Assembly (NCBI RefSeq): GCF_028389875.1
Contig: NC_084665.1
Span: forward strand, 2,046,001 to 2,110,000
DNA: 64,000 nucleotides
From: Rhea pennata
Lineage: Eukaryota; Chordata; Aves; Rheiformes; Rheidae
Direction: 5' to 3'
Shown here: positions 51,326 to 60,178 of the stretch, piece after piece
How positions within the stretch are numbered: the stretch's first letter is position 1
Layout of the letters: each line of letters begins with the position of its first letter
Notes under the pieces: model-generated
Database searches by the model: none
What the model saw: only the letters and a program-made list of their open reading frames with translations
What the model was told of the DNA's origin: nothing
Position numbers and translations under genes: made by a program

Positions 51326-52286
51326 GTAAACTTTGAAGAGTTGCTTTGCCCCCCGCCCCTGCACAGGGCTGCAGGAACCCGCGTTACCTTGCCTGTCTCC
51401 TTCCTGTGGGGGCCCAGATGTTAATCAGCAGCAGTGAGGGGGGGAAAAGACCGGAGCATGTAACCTTGGGAGGAAGAAATCCTGAAGCTGGATTCATTAT
51501 TTTCAAGTGCAGGAGGGTGGCGCAGAGCCCTTCATTGTAATGCGAAGAGTTGCCGTCCTGCCTGGCGCTGGGAAGCGCTGGCAGTGGCCGCCAATAGCGT
51601 TCGCGGCCCTTTGGGGAAAATATTTGGGTCGTCAAAAGTGATTTTTTTGCTTTCTGAGCAGAACAAAACCAGCAGCGAGCATGAATTTTCATGCAAATGC
51701 GCTGGCGGAGCGCAAGGCCGAAGGAAGGAGCCCCCAGTCCCGCGGGGGGACCCCGCCATCCCCGCGCCCTTCTGTCCCTCGCGTTGCATGCGGGAGAGAA
51801 GAAAATCCCCGTCCGTCCGTGGGGAGCAGCCCCCTCGCGGCGGCCTCGTCCCCCCTCGCCCCGCTCGGCCTGTAGCCGCGGAGGCTCTAAAGCCGATGTC
51901 ACCCGCGACGGCACCCGGCGGGGACGGCGCTCAATGCTGCCGGGAACTTCCTGGCGCTGCCTGGCCTGGAGCTGCCCTGCCCGCCCCTCCTTTCCCTTTG
52001 CTTTATTCTTTAATAATAATAGTAATAAGATAAAAAAGCAGGAGCTGAGCTCGACACCTTCCCCCGGGCGCTGCCGCCGCGGCGCGGAGCCCGGCCCGCG
52101 CGAAACGAAATCGCCGAAAAGCGGGGCCGAGAGCGCAGCCCGGGGGCGGCGGCGGGGGGGGGGGGGGGGGGGGGGGGGGGCCGCGCCGCTCCTCGGCGCC
52201 GAGGGCTGCGGCCGCCGCGACGGCGCTGCCGAAACGCCCGCCCGCACCGAGAACGAAGCAACGGAAACTTGAGAACAACGTTTGTT
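51326..52286. other. Spacer between convergent XRN2 and NKX2-4 3' ends; start of CpG island
   Basis: GC content and CpG density rise sharply from about 51580. Includes a run of 27 G at 52154-52180. Long open frames here are low-complexity and rejected. No gene supported. Confidence 0.7.
52154..52180. repeat. Poly-G run (27 G)
   Basis: Uninterrupted G run in the CpG island. Strong quadruplex potential; also a site where assembly length may be unreliable. Confidence 0.9.
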
Positions 52287-52292
52287 TTTATT
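52287..52292 (-). terminator. Candidate NKX2-4 polyadenylation signal AATAAA (distal)
   Basis: TTTATT on the plus strand inside a T/A-rich pocket, about 1.3 kb after the stop and just before the poly-G run. Confidence 0.35.
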
Positions 52293-52627
52293 GTAAAAAA
52301 AAAATAAACAAACCGCAACCAAACAACAAACAAAACGCTGGAAACTTGCACGACGCGGTTCTTGCTTTGCTCGATTTTCGTCTCTGAGAAGAGCTGCGAA
52401 TCCAACCACGCGGGCTCCGCTCCGCCTCGCCGCGCACCTCCCGTTTTCCAGCATTTCTTCCTCCCGGTTTCCCTTCCTAGGCAGCCGGGATCGAGCTGGG
52501 AATTGCTCTGATCTTCTTGGTTTCAGCAACTCAAAGAAGGTGAGCGAATTGCCGGGATTTGCGATGCCACCTCTGTGGCGGTTACACTGGACACGCATCA
52601 GAGGGTTTCTCTGTCCACGCACATACA

Positions 52628-52633
52628 TTTATT
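52628..52633 (-). terminator. Candidate NKX2-4 polyadenylation signal AATAAA (middle)
   Basis: Second TTTATT on the plus strand, in an AT-rich pocket of the CpG island about 970 nt after the stop. Confidence 0.35.
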
Positions 52634-52944
52634 TGCTAAACGATAATTAATAATAACAACAAAAACTCCCCCCTTGAATCTGAGCATCGAAGTTCAGAAG
52701 CTCTTCTGTAAAAATACCCTCCGTTGGTAAAGCCTTTGAATTTTTTTTTCTTGATCTGATAGCGGCGGCTCCTTCTCCCTTCCCGTCCTCCAAATGGCAG
52801 CGGCTGCTCGCAGCTCGCACCGCTCGCTGCCTCCTCGACCTTGAGTTACAATTCAATTTACCTTCAATCAAATAATAATGAAATTGCACTTCAGGGGCAC
52901 CCTTATAAAATTAATTCTGCTGAGATAAGTTGCACTTCAGAAGA

Positions 52945-52950
52945 TTTATT
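52945..52950 (-). terminator. Candidate NKX2-4 polyadenylation signal AATAAA (proximal)
   Basis: TTTATT on the plus strand reads AATAAA in NKX2-4 sense, about 650 nt after the stop. Confidence 0.4.
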
Positions 52951-53362
52951 GTTAGCGTTCAATGGGTCGGTAAGATATATACCCACCGGCTCGGGTTCCC
53001 GGGTGTGTTTTGCTTGCGCCGGGGCTGCTCGGCCGCCGGGCGCGGGGGGCCCGGAGCCGCCGCGCCGCCTCCTGCCCACGGGCCAGGCGCCCCGTCGGGG
53101 CGCTGCGCGGCCGAGCGCAGCCGCGCAAGTGCGCACCCAAATGCGAAGCCCGACCCGCGCGGGGAGGGGAGGGAGGGGGGAGAGAGGGGGCAAAAGCGCG
53201 GAAACGTGCGGAAACGCCTGCCCGCGGCTCCGCGGGTGCGCAGGGATGTGCCCCCCGCAGCACTGCACACGCACCCGGGCACGCACACGCGCGCACGCAC
53301 CGCTGCAGCTCTGACTTCGGGTGAGGTCGGTCGCGCTTCAAGTTTTCAAAACCCCAAACATT

Positions 53363-53364
53363 GA

Positions 53365-53412
<48 letters not shown>
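53363..53412. repeat. (GAAA)n microsatellite, about 12 units
   Basis: Uninterrupted GAAA repeat on the plus strand, starting about 185 nt past the NKX2-4 stop. In the mRNA it would be a UUUC repeat. Confidence 0.95.
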
Positions 53413-53596
53413 GCAACCCCAAAAGCGAGGCGGGGAGGGTGGGGGCTGGCCGGGGACGACGACGCGGGGAGGCCGGAGGGGGAGGCCCGCGGAGGAGGTT
53501 GAGGGGCGCGGCGGCCATCGGGGCTGCCCGCAGGCACCGCCGGAGCCGGGGCAGCGGTGCGCAGGGCAGCGGCCCCGACGGCGCGGCGGGTGGGAA

Positions 53597-54276
53597 TTAC
53601 CACGTCCTGCTGTAGAGCAGGTTGGGGCCGACCATGCCGCCGCCGCCGCCGCCGTAGTCGGCGCTGGCCGTGTCCATGGGCGCCAGGGCGGCCGGCTGGC
53701 CGTGCAGCGCCGGCGGGCTGGACGAGAGCTCCTCCAGGTCGGCCGCCTGCCCCAGTGAGCCGGGGTGCGGGTGCGCGGCGGTGCCGGCGGCGGGCAGCGC
53801 CCCGCTGGAGCCGCCCTGCGCCTGGGGCGCCGGCTGGCCAGGCGCCGGGGTGCCGCTGCCGGGCGGCGGGCAGGGCTTGCCGTCCTTCACCAGCACGGGC
53901 ACGGCGACGCGGCGCGGCGAGTGCTGCTGGCAGAGGCCGCCGCTGCCACCGCCGTCGGGGTGCAGCTGCTGCGCGGCGGCCTTGTCCTTGGCCTGGCGCT
54001 TCATCTTGTAGCGGTGGTTTTGGAACCAGATCTTCACCTGCGTGGGCGTCAGGTGGATCACGCTGGCCAGGTGCTCCCGCTCGGGCGCCGAGAGGTACCG
54101 CTGCTGCTTGAAGCGCCGCTCCAACTCGTAGACCTGCGCCTGGGAGAAGAGCACCCTCCTCTTCCTCCGCGGCGCCGCGTGCAGCGGCACCATGGCCTTG
54201 GCGCCGTCGGCGATGCCGCCGAGGTTGCCCATGCCGGCCACGCTCATCCCCGCCGACGGGCCCATGAACCTGGAGA
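53597..54276 (-). CDS. NKX2-4: NKX2-4 exon 2 (homeodomain, NK2-specific domain)
   Basis: Acceptor AG at 54278-54277. Joins as [20 protein letters not shown], matching the ISRFMG junction of NKX2-1. Ends LLYSRTW with TAA at 53599-53597. Confidence 0.95.
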
Positions 54277-54780
54277 CTGAGCGGGGCGGGAGGGGGAGGG
54301 CGGCTCAGGGCCGGCGGCCCCCGTCGGAGGGGCCCCGGGTCCTGCCGCCCCCTCCCGCCCTACCCTGCCCTCCCCGCCGCTGCCGCCGCCGCCGCCGCGC
54401 CCGCACTTACTGCCGGGGTACCGGGGGTCGCCGTTGGCCCCGTACCAGCCGCCGGCCGCCGCGCCGCTCCTCATGCCCTCGGGGTAGGCGGGCAGCTCGC
54501 CCACGTTGCCGAGCCCCCCGTTGCAGTAGCCCCCGACGGCGCCGTGCGCGAACTGGGAGACGCCGTGGGGCATGTGGTAGGCGGTCGCCGCGTTGGCGCC
54601 CGCCACTACGTGCTGCGGCACCGCGGCGGCCGCGGGCCCCGGCGGCGGGCGGTAGGTGCCCAGCGGGGCGCCCAGGCCGGGGCTGCCGTCCATGGTGCCG
54701 AACTTCTTGTACGTCTCCTCCATGGGGCTGAGGATGTCCGTGACGGAGAAGGGCGTCGTGTGCTTGGGGCTCAGCGACAT
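53597..54780 (-). CDS. NKX2-4: NKX2-4, NK2-class homeodomain transcription factor (two exons)
   Basis: Nuclear DNA-binding regulator of the NKX2-1/NKX2-4 subfamily, expressed in ventral forebrain/hypothalamus in vertebrates (family knowledge). The joined exons (54780-54411 and 54276-53597) encode 349 residues; human NKX2-4 is about the same length. The protein starts [20 protein letters not shown], with the TN/eh1-like repressor motif FSVTDILSP at ~11-19. The homeodomain is ~160-219 ([20 protein letters not shown] and on to [12 protein letters not shown]), with the NK2-diagnostic Tyr at position 54. The NK2-specific domain [15 protein letters not shown] is at ~245-258, and the C-terminus is LLYSRTW. 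The protein alone is close to NKX2-1; adjacency to XRN2 makes it NKX2-4, since NKX2-1 sits beside other genes. The intron is only 134 bp. It is convergent with XRN2. Confidence 0.95.
54277..54410 (-). other. NKX2-4 intron, 134 bp, with CCG repeat
   Basis: GT-AG intron, extremely GC-rich, with GCC/CCG triplet repeats at about 54378-54398. Short for this family. Confidence 0.9.
54411..54780 (-). CDS. NKX2-4: NKX2-4 exon 1
   Basis: ATG at 54780-54778; 123 codons plus one base, ending GDPRYPG and the first base of Ile. Donor GTAAGT is read at 54410-54405. The start was chosen because [13 protein letters not shown] is the conserved N-terminus of NKX2-1/2-4. Confidence 0.95.
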
Positions 54781-55330
54781 GGCGCGGGCCAGGCCAGGCG
54801 GAGCCGAGCCGGGCCGGGTCGCCCCGGGGAGGCCGCGCCGGGCCGAGCGCTGCCGCCGCCCGCGGGCAGCGGGGCCCTGCGCGGCGCGGCGCGGCGCGGA
54901 GGCGAGGCGGCGCCCACCCCGCCGCTCTCGTAGCTCGCCGTTTCTTTTAGCCCGGCGCCAGGTTTACGCCAGACGCCGAGGGGGCGGAGCGAGCCGACCC
55001 GAAGGGGGCAGCCCGCCGCCGGCGCCCCCCCCCCGCCCCAGCTCGCCCCCCCCCCAGCCCCACCGCCCCCTTTTCGCGGTTATTGTCCGGCCCGGCGCCG
55101 CCGGCTCTTAAGCCCGGCCGCCGAGGGGCACCGCCAAAGCGGCTCCGCGGAGCCCCCGGCCCGGCGGAGCCCTCCCCGCGCACCCGTAAGTACCTTCTCG
55201 CTCCTCCGCCCGGCCCGATCCGGCCCGACGGGTCCCCCCCCCCCCCGACGGCGGCCGCGCCGTGCTGCAGCCGCGGGCTCCTGCCACCCAGCCGCGGAGG
55301 CCGCTGAGAGCCGCTCGCGCTCCCGGAGGG
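54781..55330 (-). promoter_or_regulatory. NKX2-4 5' flank/promoter region
   Basis: Very GC-rich sequence upstream of the start codon with many GC boxes. A TATA-like CTAAAAGAAA (minus sense) lies at 54941-54950, about 165 nt before the ATG. An inverted CCAAT-type ATTGTCC lies near 55081-55087. The transcription start cannot be fixed. Confidence 0.45.
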
Positions 55331-56999
55331 CGGCGGGCGCTTCAGGTTTTTGTTTTTTTCGTTTGTTTCTTTCCCCATTTGGCGACAACGAAATGCTCCC
55401 GGTGGGGGTCGCCGAGCCCCCCAGCTTGGCGCCGACGGGCCGTGCGGGACGCGCTGCCTCCGCCCGCGGCCGCCCGAGCTGCCGCTGCGACGCTTCTGCA
55501 ACGGGGCCAAACACCCCTCGGGGGGAACTTCCTGGGGGGCAGGGGGACTCCCCCAGACCCGTAGGAAAAAGGAGGAAACTGGGGAGGGTGGGAAGGAGCC
55601 GAGGGGGCTGCGGCAGCGCTGCACAAGGGCCCACTCGGCCCGCCCGGGGAGCCGCGGGGCTCCGGTGGCGTCGGGGCTGCGCGACCGCCACAGCTGCGGG
55701 CACAGACACGGCCAGGGGGAAACGCGGGGGTGGTGGAGGGGGGGCGAGCCTGAGTTTTGCCCATTTCGGCTGAGTTTTGCGAATTTTCGCGGTGGGGCTC
55801 CGTACTCTCCCTCAGTGCGGTGCGACGGGGCGGCTGGTCTGACCGGACCTCCGCGCATTTCTGTGTGCATATATGCAGCTCTGCATATACAAGGGCGATA
55901 TATACACGTATACATGGTTTTGCACACACGGATGGGGAGATGTTCAGTGCCCACGTATTCCCGCACGGGTGCACGCAGAAACCCCGACGCCCCTGCGTAT
56001 CTGTTTAGCGGATACAAGCGCAGAGGCGCGCTCGCACAGGCAGGTGCCAGCCCGCGGCCGCGGCCGCTGAGGCGATCTACGCACATGCTCGACGCGCTGC
56101 CGCCCTGGTTGCGGCCGAGGGCGCAGGAGGGTGCTGGGTGCACCCCCCGCCTCCCGCCCTACTCAGGGAGGTGCAAACGGGGGCATGGGGGGGAGGGGAA
56201 GGAGGGCACACGCCTGGCCACTTTTCCTGCTGATTATTTATGTGCCTAAACCTGCACGAAACAAGACGCAGGGTGCGCTGCACAGCTGTGCTGGGTGCGC
56301 AAGTACACGGGATAGCTGCAGCCGCGACGCAGCTGCATAAAAGTTTATATCTGCTGCAGGCGATATGTAGTGTGTGTTTGCCACCCCCCACGCACTCCGG
56401 TCCCACTGCCACCCTCCAAAACCTGTCATTTCGCTTGGGTGAGCAGTGTAGGGACATTTATCAGAGGCAAAAACGAAGGCAGAACCAGAGAGAGGCCACT
56501 TCAGCTTCTTAAAGTCTGTACGCGCTTGCCCCCCCCCCCCCCCGCCCCCGTCCAGCTTAAAAATCTAAAGAGCCTCAATGCGGTAAAGTAATTAAAAATG
56601 CACAATGACTTGCACATGCATTGGCAATCCTGCTGGCTTGTCTGCCTGAAACCCTCTCCCCACCAGGGACAAAATGCTCTTGCAGCACTTTATTCGATTC
56701 TCTCATTTTATTTTTTTTCAAAAGTTTCAGCAGAACTCTTGCTTGCATTTCCACCCCTCCCTGTGCATGTTTCCCCCCTCCCGACTTCACAAAAAAATCA
56801 TTTAAAAATCTGTCATTAATTACAGTTAAAAAACAAAGACAAAAAACACCTGCTATGATGATTTTCTCGTTGTTCTGCTAGTATTTGTCCGAGCCCTCAT
56901 GGCTGGAGGCTTTTAAGTGGTCCAGGTACTTGTCTGCTTAGCAAGATGATCCCATCCACGAGGGAAGGACAACGCTTCCCTCTCCCTGCTTAAAGCCCA
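55331..56999. other. Upstream half of CpG island and its AT-richer shoulder
   Basis: CpG-dense to about 56350, then mixed. Includes a C15 run at 56529-56543 and alternating TATATACACGTATACA-like sequence near 55897-55912. No gene supported. Confidence 0.7.
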
Positions 57000-59270
57000 G
57001 TGGCTCGAGCATCCCTGGGTACTGGCACAGAGGGCTCCCACTTCAGCTCTGACTCGCTCTGCCCCGAAACGGGGCATTTCCACCTGCTGCCAGGTACGTT
57101 AGCTTGGCTCTGGTTTCATGGGGTCTGTGGTGGCCAGGGCTTGCACCACCACCCCCTGGAGCAGGCTGCGAGGAGATGCCCCTGCAGATAAGTCTGTCCA
57201 CCAGCCGCCGGGGCAGAGACCGGCTTTCCACTCTTTTGGGTAAGACCTCGGTGCGATTTCGGTAACAGCATGCAGAAACAAATGAGAGGAATGGACCGGG
57301 GGGGCTCGTCCTGGTGCACGCATGCCTGGTGGTGCCACCCTTGTCTTTGGTGGCCGCTGCAGGTGGCGTGGTCTATAGGGGACTGAGGGCTGTGCAGGGT
57401 TCACTCACCAGGCACCTATGGCCTCTGCTCACGCACACCTAGATTTAAGCACTGATTTTACAAAACGAGGGACAAAATGAGAAAAACTGGCTCCGTCTAG
57501 CAGAAAACAGCCCAGAAGAATGATGTAGTACAAAAATGCCACCAAGTAGAGCAACAACAGCGAACGCTGACATTAGATAACTTTGGATGAGAAGTGAAGA
57601 CGCATGTTGTACTAATAAAAGGATGAAGTTATCAAGGTTTGTGGCAGAGCCTGCATCTCCGTGAGTTTTACCACTGGGACAGTGCTGGTCACACAGACGT
57701 CCCTCGTGTCCAGCAGAGATCGATTCAGGGGGGCCTTTTGCCCAGGGCTGCAATGGAGAAGAAACACTAAAATCATGATTTTAAACATTTAAACATTAAA
57801 ATCATGATCGCACTACCTTGCATGTGTCTCTGATTTTCCAGGAAACTTAGGGAAGTTCAACATCCAAATCTCCCTCGCTTTCACGTTTTCATGTATCTGA
57901 TTATAAACCTAAAAGACAAATACAGTGTGCTGGGGACTTCAAAGAAATGTAGCCAGCAAAACTCCGCACCGTTCCTTTTATGCCAAAAAACACCCTAGAA
58001 TTTTTCCACCTATTAGAATCATAGTGCCTTTTTATAAAAATGATAACATTGTAATGGAGACTTTCATCATTCTTAAACCAGGCAATTTAAATCTTACTGA
58101 AACAAAGAATTTTTGCAAGATCGGTGTCAAATATTTGGTCCTTATTCAAATGAAATATTTAGGTGATTTTTCACTTTGCTGTTTTATTTTAGCAGAAAAG
58201 CACTACAGTCCTTTGTTTCATCTCAATTTCAGTGGCTCTGGGTTTTGTGGTGGAAGAAAATGCTTCATTTCTTGTGCTCGACCAAGGCTAATGAAATCCT
58301 CCATTTATTTTGGCAAATATTTCACAGAAAACCTTAAAAACATCTTCATTTATAGCATACATATTTTTCTAGTTTAATCATTCATTACCTAGAAGGGACA
58401 TGCAAAAATGGACCATGTCCTCCCAAAGCCTGTAAAGACCAAGTCTACAGAATTCAAGCAAACTATTTTCCAAAGAAGATTTTAAAAACAATTGAGAGTG
58501 AAATAAAGCTAAAAGTGCTTAAAAAAAAAGACATTGAGAAGTCAAACTATTAGGTTTTAATTTTTCTGAATTACTTTATATAGCTTCATGAATATACGCA
58601 CTCCACAGAAGGTCACCTTTATTTAAAACTGTGGGAGTGCAAATGTTATTTCATAGATCAGTTTGTCTTTCTGATAATAATAATAATAATAATAATACAT
58701 GTTTTGGCCATATGGTGCTCATTTTCACAGATAAGTCATTCTTGCTATTTTTGACTGTGTCTATTACAGGGGAGACATTGACCTTGACGAGATACAATTG
58801 ACGTACAGATAGAGGGTGATTTTCTTTTCTTTTCTTTTTTTTAGTGTTTTTCAATAATCCAGTATAAATGCTAATTTATTTCGGAGGCAGCTTGCCTAAA
58901 AGCAATAGTTTCTTCTAAATAATCAGTGATAGTCACTTATTGCTGAGTTACCATGTTGTGGTCACAATTGATGGCAGTTTGCCTTGATTCAGCTCTTACC
59001 AATAATTTGCAGAGATTAAAAGGGTCTTGGAAATGGAGGTTTAAAGAATTGCTTTCTAAAGACGTTGTTAGATTGAAAAAAGAGCCTGGGATTTGCAGTG
59101 CACTTTAAAGTCATTTCCACATAAACCCCAGATTTTGTAGTTTTAAGTGTTGCTAAATCGCTTGTTCATAGGGAAATAAAGATATTGATGAGGCTTAAAG
59201 TGATCTCTAGTCTTGCTGCAGATGTTGTTTTTAATATCTGAGTCTGAGTGGGTGTGATTCTCCCTTTCCG
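57000..59270. other. Gene-free upstream flank of NKX2-4
   Basis: The GC-richer part (57000-57420) gives way to AT-rich sequence. A TAA trinucleotide repeat lies at 58674-58697. The AT-rich stretches at about 57900-58380 and 58860-59310 are low in simple repeats and could be conserved non-coding elements, which cannot be tested here. Confidence 0.6.
58674..58697. repeat. (TAA)n microsatellite
   Basis: About eight TAA/AAT units in tandem. Confidence 0.9.
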
Positions 59271-59277
59271 GGAGAAA

Positions 59278-59316
59278 TCAAGTACTTAAAAAGTAATTGT
59301 GGGCACAAATTAATTG
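59278..59316. promoter_or_regulatory. Candidate NK2/homeodomain binding cluster
   Basis: TCAAGTACTT at 59278-59287 matches the NKX2-2-type consensus T(T/C)AAGTA(C/G)TT exactly. It is followed within 30 bp by two TAATTG homeodomain cores (59294-59299 and 59311-59316). Upstream of NKX2-4 this could be an auto- or cross-regulatory site; function is inferred. Confidence 0.3.
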
Positions 59317-60040
59317 ATTGGGTGTTTGCTTAAGGGAAAGATGCGCTTGCCAAAAGGAACTGCTTGTGGTACCCACAGGAGGAGTTGCACAGCCACTGCA
59401 GAAGTTCTTGCAAACATGCTGGTTTTGCTTATGCTTAATGAAGTCAATGGCAGACTTGCAGACCAGCGGGGATCGTTATTCTCACTGAACCTGCCCTTCT
59501 GCATAACACAGATCAAATAATCTAATGCAGTGAGTTCCGACTCCAGCCCACCAGTTAGAGCAGATGTTTGCCATAGCCTTTGTCGCACTTTTAGCCATCT
59601 GAAAGTGTGCTGGTTTTTTGAGTGAGTGAGTGATCTGGGCTCTCTTTATCCTTAGTACAGGGAGAGAACAGCTTGAGGGCAATGCATCCCATTTACCTCT
59701 GATGCCTATCTAGAGCTGGATGGAGATATGCATCAGAGAAAGTGGAAATGCGGACCTTAAGGAGGCCCTCCTGAGGGACCTAGAGACCAGCTGGATTAAA
59801 GACTACAAGGAAGGGAGAGCCAACTCCATCTGTAGGCAAGACCATGGCTAGATACTGTCCAATTGTAAAATGTCTTCATTTACCTATCTTTAGGGTTCCT
59901 TTCATGCTGTCTCTAGCCTCTCTCAACTGGACAAATAAAGTAATTATCATTTATAATTCTTCCTTGTGACTGTAGATTTTGTTTCTCCTTTGAAAAAAAA
60001 CTAAACATGTTGAACTTCTTAAAGCCTTCCCTGGAATAGG
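59317..60040. other. Intergenic, between homeodomain motifs and SINE
   Basis: No gene, RNA or repeat family recognised. Confidence 0.7.
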
Positions 60041-60178
60041 GGACAGGTTTAGCTCAGTTGGTTAGAGCATGGTGCTGCTAGTGCCAAGGTCATGGGTTCA
60101 ATTGCTGTATGGGCTATGCTGAGGGTTGGACTAGATGACCTCCAGAGGTCCCTTCCAATCTTACCATTCTATGATTTT
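60041..60178 (+). mobile_element. SINE with tRNA-Ile-like head and CR1-type tail
   Basis: The first ~75 bp match tRNA-Ile: box A TTAGCTCAGTTGG at 60049-60061, GGTGCTGCTAGTGCCAAGGTC in the anticodon region, box B GGTTCAATT at 60095-60103. The rest, from about 60120, reads GGGTTGGACTAGATGACCTC and on to CATTCTATGATTTT, the 3' end of avian CR1 LINEs, which supplies the mobilising reverse transcriptase. This head and tail match the bird SINE known from zebra finch as TguSINE1 (recalled, not searched). The anticodon region and acceptor stem are degenerate, so it is not a working tRNA. No clear target-site duplication was seen. Confidence 0.85.

Larger units (their letters stand above)
52287..53596 (-). 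other. Probable NKX2-4 3' untranslated region
   Basis: Sequence after the TAA stop on the minus strand. It includes a TTTC repeat (mRNA sense) within 240 nt of the stop and AT-rich stretches with candidate AATAAA signals at 52945, 52628 and 52287. The true 3' end is uncertain. Confidence 0.55.
51580..56350. promoter_or_regulatory. CpG island enclosing NKX2-4
   Basis: High GC and frequent CpG from downstream of the NKX2-4 stop to about 1.5 kb upstream of its start codon. It is interrupted by AT-rich pockets at about 52270-52330 and 52615-52960 that look like 3'UTR. Large islands covering whole developmental homeobox genes are typical Polycomb targets (general knowledge). Confidence 0.85.

Noticed and set aside
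51384..52628. 414-residue minus-strand open frame
   Set aside because: Lies in CpG-rich sequence and includes a proline run made by the poly-G tract and arginine-rich low complexity. No domain is recognisable and it overlaps the likely NKX2-4 3'UTR; stop codons are simply rare at this GC content.
53321..53758. Plus-strand frame with KERKKERKK repeats
   Set aside because: It is a translation of the GAAA microsatellite running into antisense NKX2-4.
53597..54780. Naming the homeobox gene NKX2-1
   Set aside because: The protein is close to NKX2-1, but XRN2 is the established neighbour of NKX2-4, and the variable regions differ from NKX2-1.
54947..56143. 398-residue minus-strand open frame upstream of NKX2-4
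   Set aside because: Arg/Gly/Pro-rich, no domain, and matched by comparably long frames on the other strand; a CpG-island artefact.
55350..56249. 299-residue plus-strand open frame
   Set aside because: Same low-complexity island effect; no family resemblance or splice support.
57925..58377. 150-residue plus-strand open frame in AT-rich upstream flank
   Set aside because: Unusually long for AT-rich DNA, but the product lacks any recognisable domain. Conserved non-coding sequence or chance is as likely.
60041..60115. Functional tRNA-Ile gene
   Set aside because: Box A and box B are present, but the acceptor stem does not pair properly, the anticodon loop is degraded, and the sequence runs straight into a CR1 tail; it is a SINE head.
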